Shown: positions 54,054-62,201 of the stretch, piece after piece
Numbering within the stretch: position 1 is the first letter of the stretch
Layout of the letters: each line of letters starts with the position of its first letter
Assembly (NCBI GenBank): GCA_903859705.1
Contig: CAIONQ010000131.1
Span: 1 to 64,000 of the forward strand
Length of the DNA stretch: 64,000 bases
Direction of reading: 5' to 3'
From: an uncultured Chthonomonas sp.
GTDB lineage: Bacteria > Armatimonadota > Chthonomonadetes > Chthonomonadales > Chthonomonadaceae
The notes under the pieces: model-generated
Databases searched by the model: none
What the model saw: only the letters and a program-made list of their open reading frames with translations
What the model was told of the DNA's origin: nothing
Program-made: the position numbers and the translations under genes

Positions 54054-54271
54054 AACGCTTATAATCTATTAATATGATAGGTTTAGTAAAGTATCCAGTC
54101 ACTTCGCGTGATGGAAACTGGCTCGGGAAGCTCAAAAATGCTGACCTGCCTACCTGTTTTCGCGGTGTTTCACGTAGAAACATCGCACAACACTATCTGT
54201 GCCGTACAAATTAGCATGTGCATACGCCGCTTATGCAGGCATTGCACTCAATTTTTCTCAGGAGGATACCA

Positions 54272-54910
54272 ATGGCAATTCAGCTGGGCGATGAGGCACC
54301 AGACTTCACGCAGGAATCAACCGAAGGTACAATTCACTTTCACGAGTGGGCTGGCGAGAGCTGGGTAGTTCTCTTTTCTCACCCACGTGATTACACCCCG
54401 GTGTGTACCACGGAATTGGGCACCGTTGCAAAGCTCAAGCCAGAGTGGGAAAAGCGCAACGTCAAGGTTATTGGCCTTAGCGTAGACCCACTCAAGGATC
54501 ACGAAGGCTGGTCGGCGGATATTGCCGAAACCCAGGGCACCGCACTCAACTTCCCGCTTATTGCAGATGCCGATCGCTCTGTTTCTGAACTGTACGGCAT
54601 GATTCACCCTAACGCCAGCAACACCTTTACGGTGCGTTCTGTATTTATAATTGGCCCGGATAAGAAGGTTAAACTCACCCTCACCTATCCTGCAAGCGCT
54701 GGTCGCAACTTCAACGAGATTCTGCGAGTGATCGACTCTCTGCAACTTACCAGCGATTACAAAGTTGCAACCCCGGCAAACTGGACTCCTGGCGAAGATG
54801 TAATCATCGTGCCGACCGTTACCAACGAGGAAGCCACAGCCCTGTTTCCGGCCGGTTTCAACCAGATTAAGCCTTATCTGCGCACAACAAAACAGCCAAA
54901 CCTCAAGTAG
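54272..54910 (+). CDS. 1-Cys peroxiredoxin (Prx6 type)
   Basis: 212 residues from the ATG at 54272, with AGGAGG 7 bases upstream. The peroxidatic Cys lies in SHPRDYTPVCTTELG (PxxxTxxC, near residue 45), with the conserved Arg in TFTVRSVFIIGPD. There is no resolving Cys, and the long C-terminal arm (DYKVATPANWTPGEDVIIVP...NQIKPYLR) is that of Prx6/AhpC-like 1-Cys enzymes. It reduces hydrogen peroxide and alkyl peroxides in the cytoplasm with an external thiol. Isolated, with its own terminator. Suggests an oxygen-exposed cell. Confidence 0.95.
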   Translation: MAIQLGDEAPDFTQESTEGTIHFHEWAGESWVVLFSHPRDYTPVCTTELGTVAKLKPEWEKRNVKVIGLSVDPLKDHEGWSADIAETQGTALNFPLIADADRSVSELYGMIHPNASNTFTVRSVFIIGPDKKVKLTLTYPASAGRNFNEILRVIDSLQLTSDYKVATPANWTPGEDVIIVPTVTNEEATALFPAGFNQIKPYLRTTKQPNLK

Positions 54911-54932
54911 GCGCATGCTACTTGATAACATT

Positions 54933-54968
54933 CAGGGCTCAGAAGCATTTGCTTCTGAGCCCTGTTTT
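54933..54968 (+). terminator. terminator of the peroxiredoxin gene
   Basis: CAGGGCTCAGAAGC (54933-54946) pairs with 54951-54964, then TTTT. Confidence 0.9.
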
Positions 54969-54975
54969 AGTTTGG

Positions 54976-55437
54976 TTATCGCCTGGAAGGGCCGTTTTTT
55001 GCACCATGCTTCTTCAGCAATTCTGCTACGGCATCGGCATTGCCGCTCTGCGCCCTATCTAACGGGCGCTCACCAAGGGCGGTTGTGAAGTTAACATCCG
55101 CACCTCCATCAATCAAGATCTGCGTTGCCTCACGATTGTTGAAAAATGCCGCTGTAAACAACAACGTAGTACCAGCAAACGTTTTTGTTGGAATATCTGG
55201 CCGCTGCTTAATAAGATCTTGCAACCTGCCGTTTTCTTTACGAGCAATCACTTCAGAGAGTACCTGATTGTTGGCAGGCTCTAAGGAAGGCTTTGCCTTA
55301 TCTGTTTCCGATAAATCCTTGCTTGCCATGGCACTGTTAGAGAGTGTGTGGCAGCCCATTAGCAAACCTATTAACAGAGATGCTACACCAACCGATGCGG
55401 CCGCTTTCATGATTCTGCGTGTGTTGTTGCGTGGCAT
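54976..55437 (-). CDS. ankyrin-repeat lipoprotein
   Basis: 153 residues from the ATG at 55437 (AAGGCGAG just upstream; an ATG at 55410 is the alternative). A lipobox (LLIGLLMGC) anchors it in the membrane. The C-terminal 75 residues carry two to three ankyrin units (GTTLLFTAAFFNNREATQILIDGGADVNF, GERPLDRAQSGNADAVAELLKKHGA). It lies 64 bases after the RACo gene on the same strand, so it may be the last gene of the methyltransferase transcript, though its role there is unclear. Confidence 0.8.
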   Translation of the reverse strand: MPRNNTRRIMKAAASVGVASLLIGLLMGCHTLSNSAMASKDLSETDKAKPSLEPANNQVLSEVIARKENGRLQDLIKQRPDIPTKTFAGTTLLFTAAFFNNREATQILIDGGADVNFTTALGERPLDRAQSGNADAVAELLKKHGAKNGPSRR

Positions 55438-55501
55438 TTCTCGCCTTTTGGGGCCGGATTGGCCGGAGCGTGTGAGATTACTGGAGTATTGCACAGTTGC
55501 T

Positions 55502-57022
55502 CTATTCTGGTGCCGGAAACCCCATGCACTCTACATAGATATCCTGAAACGCCGGGTCGGCAGTAAGCCCAAAGTGAGTGGTAGTTCCAAGAATCCTGGC
55601 GTACTTCAGGTGCTCTTCATCCTGCGCAAATAGGGCGATTTTTGCACCCAGGAGTGCGCTGTTGCCTATGGGCTCTACCCTGTCTGGTGCAAACTCAATA
55701 AGCCCGATTCTGCGGGCAGAAGCGCGATCGATATAGTTTCCGAAGGCACCAGCCAGATAGATGTGCTCCAGATCTTCAGAACAGGCACCCCAGGCATTCA
55801 AAAGTATCTGAATCCCTGCGGCTATGGCTCCCTTGGCAAGTTGAAGCTGGCGGATATCGGTTTGAGTTAGCTTTACAGGTTCCTGCAGCAGCATATCACC
55901 CCCGCCTTTTATTCGGCCCGTTGGAGTGATTACTCCCATATCCAGCCCAACGGCAACGGCATCAACAAGGCCACTGCCGCATAGGCCGGTGGGCGTAATG
56001 CTGCCAAGCACATCACAGCGCAATGCGTCCGATCCCACTTCTGGCACTGCAACCTTCCATATGGCCCCACTGGAGGCGCGCATTCCCATAGATATGCGTG
56101 CGCCTTCAAATGCCGGGCCGGCCGCAGTGGAGGCAACGAGTATCTTCTCCTTATTGCCCACAACTATTTCACCGTTGGTGCCAAGGTCTACAAGCAGAGA
56201 GGGTTTATCGCGCAGGTGCAGGCCTGAGGCAAGGATGCCCGCAAGAATATCGGAGCCAACAAAGCTGCCGAGGCAGGGCAAAAACCAGATCTCAGCATCT
56301 GAAGGCAGATCGAAGCCCGAATCTGCGACACAGATTCGCACCAACCCGGCGTTTTCTGTTTCAAACGGATAGCGGCTCAGCGGTTCCAAATCTATTCCAC
56401 AAAACAGATGGTGCATTACGGTGTTGCCAACAAGCACTACCCTGCATATTTCATGGAAATCAACATCTGCGGCTTGCGCCAGTTGCTTCAGGAGGGCTCC
56501 AGCATGCCTTAGGATGGCCTCTTTTAACTGCTCGGCCCCATTTTCAGATACGGCGTGCTGTACGCGGCTCATAACATCCGCGCCATACCTGGCCTGTGGA
56601 TTGAGCGCTGTGCGCACCGCAATTACTGCGCCAGTGGTTAGGTCCAGAAGCTGAGCTACCAGGGTGGTAGTGCCCACATCAATGGCAACGCCCAGGCCCT
56701 TGCGCGGCACAAACGCAAACTCGGTATCGTTTGTAAGGATCGTAGAGTCCCACTGTCGAAGCTCAAGGGTAAGATCCGATTCCGCCGAACACTGGCAGGC
56801 AAGCCGCCAGCCCTCATCCAGTTCCTGCTGTGTAAGGCGCTCCAACTGAGCCTCGTTTACCGTTGTCTCGCCAGCCACAACGCGCACTCTACACCCGCGG
56901 CAACGGCCCTGCCCACCACACGGAAACTCCACGGAGTGTTCAAACAACAGGTCTTTAAGCGCTGCTCCATGCTCAGCTATAAGTTCAGAGCCTACTGGCT
57001 TCAGCGTTACTTTGTGCTTCAT
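55502..57022 (-). CDS. RACo-like [2Fe-2S]/ASKHA corrinoid activation protein
   Basis: 506 residues from the ATG at 57022 (GTGAGG upstream). The N-terminal ferredoxin domain has four cluster cysteines: Cys 35, 41, 44 (CGGQGRCRGC) and 76 (RLACQC). The long DUF4445/ASKHA part follows with GVAIDVGTTTLVAQLLDL (phosphate 1), LVGNTVMHHLFCGID, LLVDLGTNGEIVVGNK (phosphate 2), STAAGPAFEGARIS and YLAGAFGNYID. This is the architecture of RACo and RamA-like proteins, which use ATP and one electron to reduce inactive cob(II)alamin of corrinoid proteins to cob(I)alamin. Its place behind methyltransferases fits exactly. Confidence 0.92.
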   Translation of the reverse strand: MKHKVTLKPVGSELIAEHGAALKDLLFEHSVEFPCGGQGRCRGCRVRVVAGETTVNEAQLERLTQQELDEGWRLACQCSAESDLTLELRQWDSTILTNDTEFAFVPRKGLGVAIDVGTTTLVAQLLDLTTGAVIAVRTALNPQARYGADVMSRVQHAVSENGAEQLKEAILRHAGALLKQLAQAADVDFHEICRVVLVGNTVMHHLFCGIDLEPLSRYPFETENAGLVRICVADSGFDLPSDAEIWFLPCLGSFVGSDILAGILASGLHLRDKPSLLVDLGTNGEIVVGNKEKILVASTAAGPAFEGARISMGMRASSGAIWKVAVPEVGSDALRCDVLGSITPTGLCGSGLVDAVAVGLDMGVITPTGRIKGGGDMLLQEPVKLTQTDIRQLQLAKGAIAAGIQILLNAWGACSEDLEHIYLAGAFGNYIDRASARRIGLIEFAPDRVEPIGNSALLGAKIALFAQDEEHLKYARILGTTTHFGLTADPAFQDIYVECMGFPAPE

Positions 57023-57046
57023 TGCCTCACCCCTGTCCATATCCGT

Positions 57047-58057
57047 TTACCGGTGAGTTTGTGCGTAATCGGATAACACTCTAAGATTCTCATGGGGTGT
57101 ATCTCGCACAACTTCGCAACCGGCTCCAACTATAAATCGCTTCCCGGCCTCAGCATGGCACTGTTCCAGCACGGCATACACCTCATCTGGTGTGCCGTTG
57201 CGCAGAACGCGTACCGGATCCATATTGCCCAGCAGCGTTTGATCTTCGCCCATATCCGTGCGGGCTTTGCTTAGCGGAGCAAGAAAATCGATATCCACGA
57301 TATCGCAGCCTAACCTGCCCATTCCGTTCAATATGCGTTTTGTGTTTCCGCAGATGTGCAGGCGAACCATAGCGCCCATTGCGTGCACTCCGTCTACCAT
57401 GCGTTTTTCGTATGGATACACAAACTCTTCGTACAATGCTGGCCCAATAAGCGATGCGGCAGCATCGCCAATACCAATACACTGAGCCCCCGCTGCAATT
57501 TGATGTTTTGCAAACTCCAGCTCCATTTCCAGTACAAATTCAAACAGATCCGTTACAAAGGTGGGATCATCATAAAAATCAAGCATCAATGTGTTTAACC
57601 CGCGCAGATCTGCCGCTTCTGCCATGGGGCCTTCGATCCAGCCTTCAATCATCAGGGAGGTACCCACCCGTTCGCGGTACAATTCCAGCGCCTTAAGGCG
57701 GTTATTCATACGACCGCCAGCGGTGGAATCGGGTATTTTCAGGCCAGTAAGCAGGCTCTTATTCACAAGTAGTGCCCGAGATTCATCAATTGCGGGTGGT
57801 GAGTTAGGGAAGAAAGTTACTCCGGCACCACAATCGGCAGCCTCACAGGCCGGGTCCGACATGGTGTTTACATAATCCAGCCCAAATGCCTCTGCAGTTC
57901 TCAGTTGTCCCTCTACCAGTACGCGGTAATCGGTGGCGTAATCCAGATACTGGGCTCCAATAAGATCGCAGGCAAACTGCATTGTTATCGGCATGCATGC
58001 CAGCCTATCGGCATTATTGCCGCGGGCAGCGGCCTCCACTATGTCTCTTCCGGTCAT
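57047..58057 (-). CDS. MtaA-like corrinoid methyltransferase (UroD family)
   Basis: 336 residues, ATG at 58057 after GAGGAG; the start overlaps the stop of the DUF1638 gene (ATGA). The zinc motif of MtaA-type enzymes is complete: RLHICGN (His 234, Cys 236) and VGAGCEV (Cys 314). From memory, the spacing matches MtaA of methanogens (His-x-Cys, then about 77 residues, Cys). The UroD barrel is seen in DYVNTMSDPACEAADCGAGV, IEGPMAEAADLRG and VDIDFLAPLSKARTDMG. These enzymes move the methyl group from a methyl-corrinoid protein to a zinc-bound thiol. The acceptor in this organism is unknown, since coenzyme M is not expected. Confidence 0.88.
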   Translation of the reverse strand: MTGRDIVEAAARGNNADRLACMPITMQFACDLIGAQYLDYATDYRVLVEGQLRTAEAFGLDYVNTMSDPACEAADCGAGVTFFPNSPPAIDESRALLVNKSLLTGLKIPDSTAGGRMNNRLKALELYRERVGTSLMIEGWIEGPMAEAADLRGLNTLMLDFYDDPTFVTDLFEFVLEMELEFAKHQIAAGAQCIGIGDAAASLIGPALYEEFVYPYEKRMVDGVHAMGAMVRLHICGNTKRILNGMGRLGCDIVDIDFLAPLSKARTDMGEDQTLLGNMDPVRVLRNGTPDEVYAVLEQCHAEAGKRFIVGAGCEVVRDTPHENLRVLSDYAQTHR

Positions 58058-58830
58058 CCCAGGATCTCCTCAGCAGGCTCTATATCCACAATACGCTCGT
58101 CGTACTTTGCACGTACCTGGCTGCCAGGCGGCACAATAAGAAACTCTTCCTGGTTCCACTCCCCGTCTGTAAGCTGTTGTATTAACCTCATATCACCGCG
58201 AACGTTTTGAAACTTCCAGCCACGTTCATCAGCTTCTGCTTTTGTACTATCGGCATAGCTGCTATTTGGCTCTACTCCCATTTCTATAAAGGTGTACTGG
58301 CCGTAGTTGTGCCTGTCATCCCCCAGCATTTGAAACAGATATCGCCCGTTATCTTCACCGTATTTGGAAATAAAATCGGCAAGGAGTGTATTGATGCCAG
58401 CCTGCTTCTGTATAGATAGCTGGCTAAACTCGCCAGAGGCACTGCCCCTATCTATCCAGCCTGTTGTTTTAAAGTAGGTTCCGGGGTTGGCGTTAAAATA
58501 CTCAACATACCGTTGGCGGCTGCCCAGAAACAGCGTTATGCAATCGTGCGCGCGGGGAAGCACCAGCGGTACAGTGCGTGCCTGCAGCCCTGCCAGGCCG
58601 TTATTGCACAGCCCATACCCAAGTAGGATAGCGCTATAGGTTATGCCTTGCGCTTGCATCTCCGCCTCTGCAACATCCACAGCCGCCTGCATGCGCTCGC
58701 GCATACCGGCAGATCCGATATCGTGCAGCCCCTTGGGCAAAAACGAAATATCGATCATATGTGGCGACCGGGAGACAGCAAGGCACATCTCCCGGTAGAA
58801 CACTTCGCAGCTAATGAGCTTTAATCGCAT
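58054..58830 (-). CDS. DUF1638 protein
   Basis: 258 residues, ATG at 58830 after GAGGAAGTAG. The signatures are LISCEVFYREMC (Cys 8), ILLGYGLCNNGLAGLQARTVPLVLPRAHDCITLFLGS (about 70-105) and NPGTYFKTTGWI. DUF1638 genes are found beside corrinoid methyltransferases in methanogens and acetogens, and their function is not known. Conserved Cys and His residues suggest metal or corrinoid handling. It is coupled by a 4-base overlap with the MtaA-like gene. Confidence 0.9.
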   Translation of the reverse strand: MRLKLISCEVFYREMCLAVSRSPHMIDISFLPKGLHDIGSAGMRERMQAAVDVAEAEMQAQGITYSAILLGYGLCNNGLAGLQARTVPLVLPRAHDCITLFLGSRQRYVEYFNANPGTYFKTTGWIDRGSASGEFSQLSIQKQAGINTLLADFISKYGEDNGRYLFQMLGDDRHNYGQYTFIEMGVEPNSSYADSTKAEADERGWKFQNVRGDMRLIQQLTDGEWNQEEFLIVPPGSQVRAKYDERIVDIEPAEEILG

Positions 58831-58851
58831 CTACTTCCTCTGTGCGATCCA

Positions 58852-60018
58852 TTAACCCAGATGCCAGGAGTAGCGCTCCCGGTCTGAGGTGGCGGCATTT
58901 TCATCTACCACGCCCGTAGGCTTAAGGTTGGGAAGGCCCTTGCCCCACACGCGCTTGGCCTCTGTGAGGTAGAAGAGATAGTTATCCAGCGAGACATCCG
59001 GTGGAACGCGGTGATCCGGTGTAGGAATGAACCCACCATCTTCAACAAGCCAGTTCAAACGCTCTACCTCTGCTGTAATCTCTTCTCGAGAGCCAGCAAG
59101 TATCTGTTTGCCCACGCCACCAACCATCAGCAGATCGCGGCCGAACTGTTTGCGGTACTTAATGGCATCTGCCCCCCAGGTTCCCACCTCTATGGGGAAC
59201 ATGGTGTTAACGCCACCCTCCAGCCACAGCGGCAGCAGTGATGTCATATCGCCATCGCAATCTACAATCACCACATCCACACCATGCTTTTTAAGCAGGT
59301 CTGTAATTCTGCGGTATTGCGGCACCAGAACCTGCTTAAACACACGCGGCGATAGCAGCGGGCCGGCCCTGTAGCACATATCTTCCCACATCATGGCGTA
59401 CTCAAATTTCACGCCAGATTCCAGGGCTGGTGTTAGAGTTTCTATCATGCAATCTGCAACCGTTTCAACCATTTCTTCAAACAGCTTGCGGTCGTCAAAT
59501 ACCAGCATCGATACCGCTTCAAGGCCCATCCAGTTACGAATCCAGCCATACAAGGATCCTGCATTGATGCCCAACGGGTAATCGCGATCAGGGTTCAGAT
59601 AGTTCGGCAGTTGGTTGGCCCAATGCCGGGAGTAACGTGCCTTATCTGACCCGTTCAGGCGCCATTTAAACTCTTTTTCCCAGCTATCCCTATCTTTAAG
59701 GGTGTGATCTATGTGCCGGGGGATGGAGCCCAGAAACTTACCCTGTTCCTTGGTTACTCCCTCACCATCCCGCACTATCTCAGAATCGCCCTTATCTTCC
59801 AGCACGGTGTACTGAAACGAAGGGCACAGATTCACATTGATAGGTGCCACATGCCACTGAGGGTCCATACCAAAGAAGGCATCAGGATCACATTTGCCGG
59901 GCAGTCCATAACGCTCCCAGATCACAAGCGTTTCATCCCAGAAACCAAAATCCATGATCGGGGATCTATCCCGCTCCTGGTAGTGCATCGTCGCTATAAA
60001 GCGTTCTCGTGCGTTCAT
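58852..60018 (-). CDS. UroD-family protein with altered metal motif
   Basis: 388 residues, ATG at 60018 with GGAG 7 bases upstream. The UroD barrel is recognisable (NARERFIATMHYQERDRSPIMDF, MMWEDMCYRAGPLLSP, VDVVIVDCDGDM, GGFIPTPDHRVPPDVSLDNY). Where MtaA has H-x-C-G, this protein has D-C-D-G, and there is no C-terminal Cys partner. It is therefore neither a heme-pathway decarboxylase by context nor a canonical zinc methyltransferase. This subgroup is common in Planctomycetota and Armatimonadota. It is 21 bases before the DUF1638 gene. Confidence 0.88.
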   Translation of the reverse strand: MNARERFIATMHYQERDRSPIMDFGFWDETLVIWERYGLPGKCDPDAFFGMDPQWHVAPINVNLCPSFQYTVLEDKGDSEIVRDGEGVTKEQGKFLGSIPRHIDHTLKDRDSWEKEFKWRLNGSDKARYSRHWANQLPNYLNPDRDYPLGINAGSLYGWIRNWMGLEAVSMLVFDDRKLFEEMVETVADCMIETLTPALESGVKFEYAMMWEDMCYRAGPLLSPRVFKQVLVPQYRRITDLLKKHGVDVVIVDCDGDMTSLLPLWLEGGVNTMFPIEVGTWGADAIKYRKQFGRDLLMVGGVGKQILAGSREEITAEVERLNWLVEDGGFIPTPDHRVPPDVSLDNYLFYLTEAKRVWGKGLPNLKPTGVVDENAATSDRERYSWHLG

Positions 60019-60053
60019 TTGAATCTCCGCGGCATATTCGCCCGCTTGTATCT

Positions 60054-60932
60054 TTACTTTCGATCGTTAAGGGCCGCACCCAGAGCCGTGATGAACTCTG
60101 GAGAAGTGCCGCAGCACCCACCCACAAACCCTGCGCCAGCATCTACCAGCAGCATCACATTGGCAGCAAACTCTTGCGGCGACGTTGAGTAAACCGCTGC
60201 GCCATCCACAATTTGTGGCAACCCTGCGTTTGGCTTCATCCACACCGGCATTCCAGAGGCAGTTCTTAAGCGTTCACAAATTCCTACCATCTGTTCGGCC
60301 CCCTGGCCGCAGTTGGCACCTACCAGATCTGCCCCGGCACCCAGAAGTGCATCTGCAGCCTGTTCGGGCGTGGTGCCCATAATCGTTCTGTCAGCACTAC
60401 GGCCAGAGCCATACGTCATGCAGGCTACCACTGGCAAGCCGGAGCTTTTTGCCGCCCTTACAGCAATGACAGCCTCTTCCGGATCAGACATCGTTTCCAC
60501 CACAATGGCATTGGCACCCCCTTCTGCCATTGCAATTGCCTGTTCCGTAAATGCCGCTAACAACTGCGCTTCTGTAACTTCCCCCATGGCGAGCATTTTG
60601 CCGCTTGGCCCCATGGATGCAAATACAGAACATTCTTCCCCAGCGGCCGTTCGTGAAATGGTTGCCCCTGCCCTGTTAATATCTGAAGCCAGAGGCGATA
60701 GGCCATGCCGATCCAGCGTTATGCGCGTTGCTCCAAAAGTATTGCTCAGAATAACCTTGCTGCCAGCCGCTACATACCCGGCTGCAACCTGCGAAACAAG
60801 ATCTGGATTGGTAAGGTTCCAGGCATCCGGGCAGGCACCAAAGGCCAGGCCACGCTGCTGAAGCTGCGTGCCCCAGGCACCATCGGTAAGCACGGGTCCA
60901 TCCGTAAGCAGGTTTTGCAGAAACGAGTTCAT
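60054..60932 (-). CDS. zinc homocysteine S-methyltransferase (MetH N-terminal type)
   Basis: 292 residues, ATG at 60932, weak site. Zinc ligands: Cys 208 in GANCGQG, Cys 273 and Cys 274 in GGCCGTSPEF. These are within one residue of the three Cys of Thermotoga MetH (recalled, not checked). TDGAWGTQLQQRG, LSNTFGATRITL and VVETMSDPEEA complete the barrel. The domain binds and activates homocysteine and moves a methyl group to it. It has no folate, cobalamin or reactivation domain, so it must take the methyl from a separate protein. In this operon that could be a methyl-corrinoid protein. Confidence 0.92.
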   Translation of the reverse strand: MNSFLQNLLTDGPVLTDGAWGTQLQQRGLAFGACPDAWNLTNPDLVSQVAAGYVAAGSKVILSNTFGATRITLDRHGLSPLASDINRAGATISRTAAGEECSVFASMGPSGKMLAMGEVTEAQLLAAFTEQAIAMAEGGANAIVVETMSDPEEAVIAVRAAKSSGLPVVACMTYGSGRSADRTIMGTTPEQAADALLGAGADLVGANCGQGAEQMVGICERLRTASGMPVWMKPNAGLPQIVDGAAVYSTSPQEFAANVMLLVDAGAGFVGGCCGTSPEFITALGAALNDRK

Positions 60933-60947
60933 AGAGGGTTGTTTCCT

Positions 60948-62201
60948 TTATTGGTTCGCATTTGTTTCGTTGGCACAATCCAAATTAGTTACAAAACGGC
61001 CGTACTCCCGGCACGTCTGCACCATGGCTTCGGTATTTTCAGGGGGAGTATGCGGGGCCAGGTTGTTGCCCTCACGCATTACAAACTTTCCACCCTCCAG
61101 CACACCAGAATTCAATATTCGCAGTGTTTCTTGCTTTACATCTTCCACACTGCCGGAGCGCAACAGCTCTATATGCGGCCCGCCCTGGATACGTACATCC
61201 GTGCCGACCTGCTTGCGCAAGGCGCCAAAATCCACGGGGAAACCCGTATCGAACGAGCGGATGTTCAGCTCGTCTCGGAGCGTGGTGAAATGCCTCGTAG
61301 CATCGCCGCATAGGTGAATGGAACCCGGAGCGCCCGTGCCAAGGGTGCTATATATCTGGCGATGGTACGGCAGAATATGTGCCCGGTACATTCTGGTTGA
61401 GATGAGGGCAATGCTGTCATCCGCTATGCCAAAACCCGGCTGAGGAAATGGGATGCCAACCAGCCTGCGCCATGCCAGCATTCGGCTAATGGTGGCCTCG
61501 GTGATAAATTCCAGCAGCTTATGCAGCCTCTCTGGCTCCGTTGCCATAGCTGTACACACAAACTGTGCACCAAATAGATTGCAGGCCACCGTCATTGGGC
61601 CATCGCTGCCAAGGCCGAATCCGGGTGGGTTAATATCTATTGGCCGATTGAGATACGTTTCCCCACGTTTTTCCGCACGTATTTGAAACCGATTATAGTA
61701 ATCCAGGCCGCGCGCCATCACTCCACCAAATGGATCGGGCAGGCCATGCTCCATCACCCGTTCCGGGCAATCGGCAAAGGATGCCCGTGTATCCGGCACT
61801 TCGCCCTGGCAGTACACCAGTGGGCACCCAAACCAGGCGGCTTCGTAATAGTTCTGAAAATCAACGCTTATTCGCCATCGCTCTGGCAGGCCCAGTTCGG
61901 CATCCTGCAGTAAATTGGTTCGGCTCCAGCGGGCAAAGCGCAACTGCGCTTCAAACATAATATCCGGGTTTTCAGTATAAGTACGAAAATCCAGGTGGCA
62001 CGGATTCGCCGCTTCGTTAAACATAAAATACCGGGTATTTGTACCCAGTATTACCGGAACCCGGGTGGGTGTACCCGCATTGAAGGCGGCCCACATTGCC
62101 CGCACTTCTGAATTGTGCTCTTCAAAATTGAGATGTTCCAGCCTATCGGGCTGGGCTGGCGCTTTATCGAATGGTACGCAGGTTTGGGCAGTAGTTGTCA
62201 T
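60948..62201 (-). CDS. UroD-family protein with partial zinc motif
   Basis: 417 residues from the ATG at 62201, which overlaps the stop of the gene before (TAATG). H-x-C is kept (SIHLCGD, His 296 and Cys 298), but the third Cys is replaced by REGNNLAPHTPPEN. This last pattern is typical of UroD-like methyltransferases that bind another ligand there. N-terminal FNAGTPTRVPVILGTNTRYFMF and VACNLFGAQFVCTAM are also family-like. The likely role is methyl transfer to or from a corrinoid protein. Confidence 0.88.
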   Translation of the reverse strand: MTTTAQTCVPFDKAPAQPDRLEHLNFEEHNSEVRAMWAAFNAGTPTRVPVILGTNTRYFMFNEAANPCHLDFRTYTENPDIMFEAQLRFARWSRTNLLQDAELGLPERWRISVDFQNYYEAAWFGCPLVYCQGEVPDTRASFADCPERVMEHGLPDPFGGVMARGLDYYNRFQIRAEKRGETYLNRPIDINPPGFGLGSDGPMTVACNLFGAQFVCTAMATEPERLHKLLEFITEATISRMLAWRRLVGIPFPQPGFGIADDSIALISTRMYRAHILPYHRQIYSTLGTGAPGSIHLCGDATRHFTTLRDELNIRSFDTGFPVDFGALRKQVGTDVRIQGGPHIELLRSGSVEDVKQETLRILNSGVLEGGKFVMREGNNLAPHTPPENTEAMVQTCREYGRFVTNLDCANETNANQ

